From positions 7,124 through 27,002 of the forward strand of contig CAAAJI010000211.1 in NCBI GenBank assembly GCA_900642245.1: 19,879 nt of DNA, written 5' to 3'. The position numbers and the translations under genes are program-made. The notes beneath the pieces are model-generated. The model saw only the letters and a list, made by a program, of their open reading frames with translations. It did not search any database and had not been told where the DNA came from. Each line of letters begins with the position of its first letter. Position 1 is the first letter of the stretch. The DNA comes from Fragilaria radians (Eukaryota; Bacillariophyta; Fragilariophyceae; Fragilariales; Fragilariaceae). This document shows, piece by piece, positions 19,191 through 19,879 of this stretch.

Positions 19191-19879
19191 TCAGCAACAA
19201 TTACTCCAACAGAAACAAGATGCTTTCCTCAACACACTTAATGCGGCTGCATTGGATTACAAAGAAGCTGACATTATGTACAAAACAATCTACTCTCCCA
19301 AAATTCAATACATATCACAAATGTTGTCAATCAAGAACAGAGAATTAAGAGACATAACAAATTGCGTAACTCCAAGTGTCTTGAGGAAATTAGGATACAG
19401 TTCCATGACACCTAGAGGTGTCACACTTGGTCACCGTAGTTATGGAGGATTAGAAATGATTGATGTGTATGTCTATCAAGGTTCCCAAAATCTTATCGAC
19501 TTCATAAAAAACATGTCAACAACCAATAACTACAACAAATTTCTTATCAACGCTTACAAATGGTGGAGATATACAGATGGAAGAGAGATTTGTCCGCTAC
19601 AATCAACACTACACAACCAAACAAGTACACAGTCAGTATGGTTTGAGGAACTAAGAAAATTTATCCATTGTTATGGCATCCAACTTAAAATGGACGACCA
19701 AACCTATCCATTACTACGTCAATGCGACGAGTACATAATGGATGGAAGTATACTCAGAAGGTGATCAACAACATTAATCAATGTCGCATATTTCTTAGAG
19801 CCTTGTCGCTGAGCGATATCACCACGGTAGATGGCATATACATCGCAAATGAACATTATATGTACAGCATTGCTACCCC

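Larger units (their letters stand above)
14448..19879 (+). mobile_element. LINE-type retrotransposon, copy 3 (cut by the window end)
   Basis: The third unit, same orientation and layout. By alignment to copy 2 the window ends within the ORF2 region between RT and RNase H, so about 1.8 kb is missing. It is closest to copy 2, but both ORFs are broken, with lesions spread evenly, unlike copy 1. Confidence 0.88.
16070..19879 (+). pseudogene. ORF2 of copy 3 (EN-RT..., broken, partial)
   Basis: In the +1 frame from the overlap; the first ATG is at 16136. The roughly 80-residue linker before the endonuclease differs almost completely from copies 1 and 2. Endonuclease ~16367-17160, RT ~18030-19190, then the connection region to the window end. 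Lesions: TGA 16649, shift with a small insertion ~17028-17040, TAA 17122, TAA 17656, one-base loss ~18012-18025, TGA 18462, a deletion of about 8 bases near 19150, and a deletion of about 13-14 bases near 19745. After the last, the frame KYTQKVINNINQCR continues to the final base. RNase H and the CCHC finger are expected beyond the window. Confidence 0.87.

Overview
The window is one head-to-tail tandem array of non-LTR (LINE-type) retrotransposons, all on the + strand. It holds the last ~104 bases of an upstream unit (copy 0), two complete units (copy 1, ~105-7189; copy 2, ~7190-14447) and the first ~5.4 kb of a third (copy 3, ~14448 to the window end). Start-to-start spacing is 7096 and then 7257 bases. 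I see no host gene, tRNA, rRNA, LTR, poly(A) tract or CRISPR.

Each unit has a short leader (~60-70 bases), ORF1 (about 505-520 codons: basic Ser/Lys-rich N terminus, conserved central region, C-terminal coiled coil, no zinc knuckle), and ORF2 (about 1800 codons). ORF2 carries, in order, an apurinic-like (EEP) endonuclease, a reverse transcriptase with a YVDD active site, a DEDD RNase H and a C-terminal CCHC finger. This order matches the RNase H-bearing (I-like) LINE groups. ORF1 and ORF2 overlap in the +1 frame in all three copies, at an identical heptamer CGG-AGG-C. ORF1 would bind the RNA. The endonuclease would nick the target, the RT would copy the element RNA there, and RNase H would remove the template.

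All ORF2 copies are broken by stops and frameshifts, and copy 2 has also lost the first catalytic Asp of its RT. ORF1 is open in copies 1 and 2 and broken in copy 3. Copies 2 and 3 are close relatives. Copy 1 is a distinct subfamily, especially in ORF1. The array is therefore not a recent duplication of one unit.

The host is a eukaryote: Kozak-like CACCATG starts, LINE architecture and A-rich, AT-biased coding. RT wording such as SPSGLHLGH, HIYEADYN and GTGQGSGCSP resembles RT proteins I recall from diatoms, so a diatom or other stramenopile is my best guess, not a demonstrated fact.

The unexplained structure lies outside the protein domains. A nested inverted repeat is conserved at all three unit junctions, a near-perfect palindrome is conserved at the start of the endonuclease region in all three copies, and the +1 overlap site is conserved.
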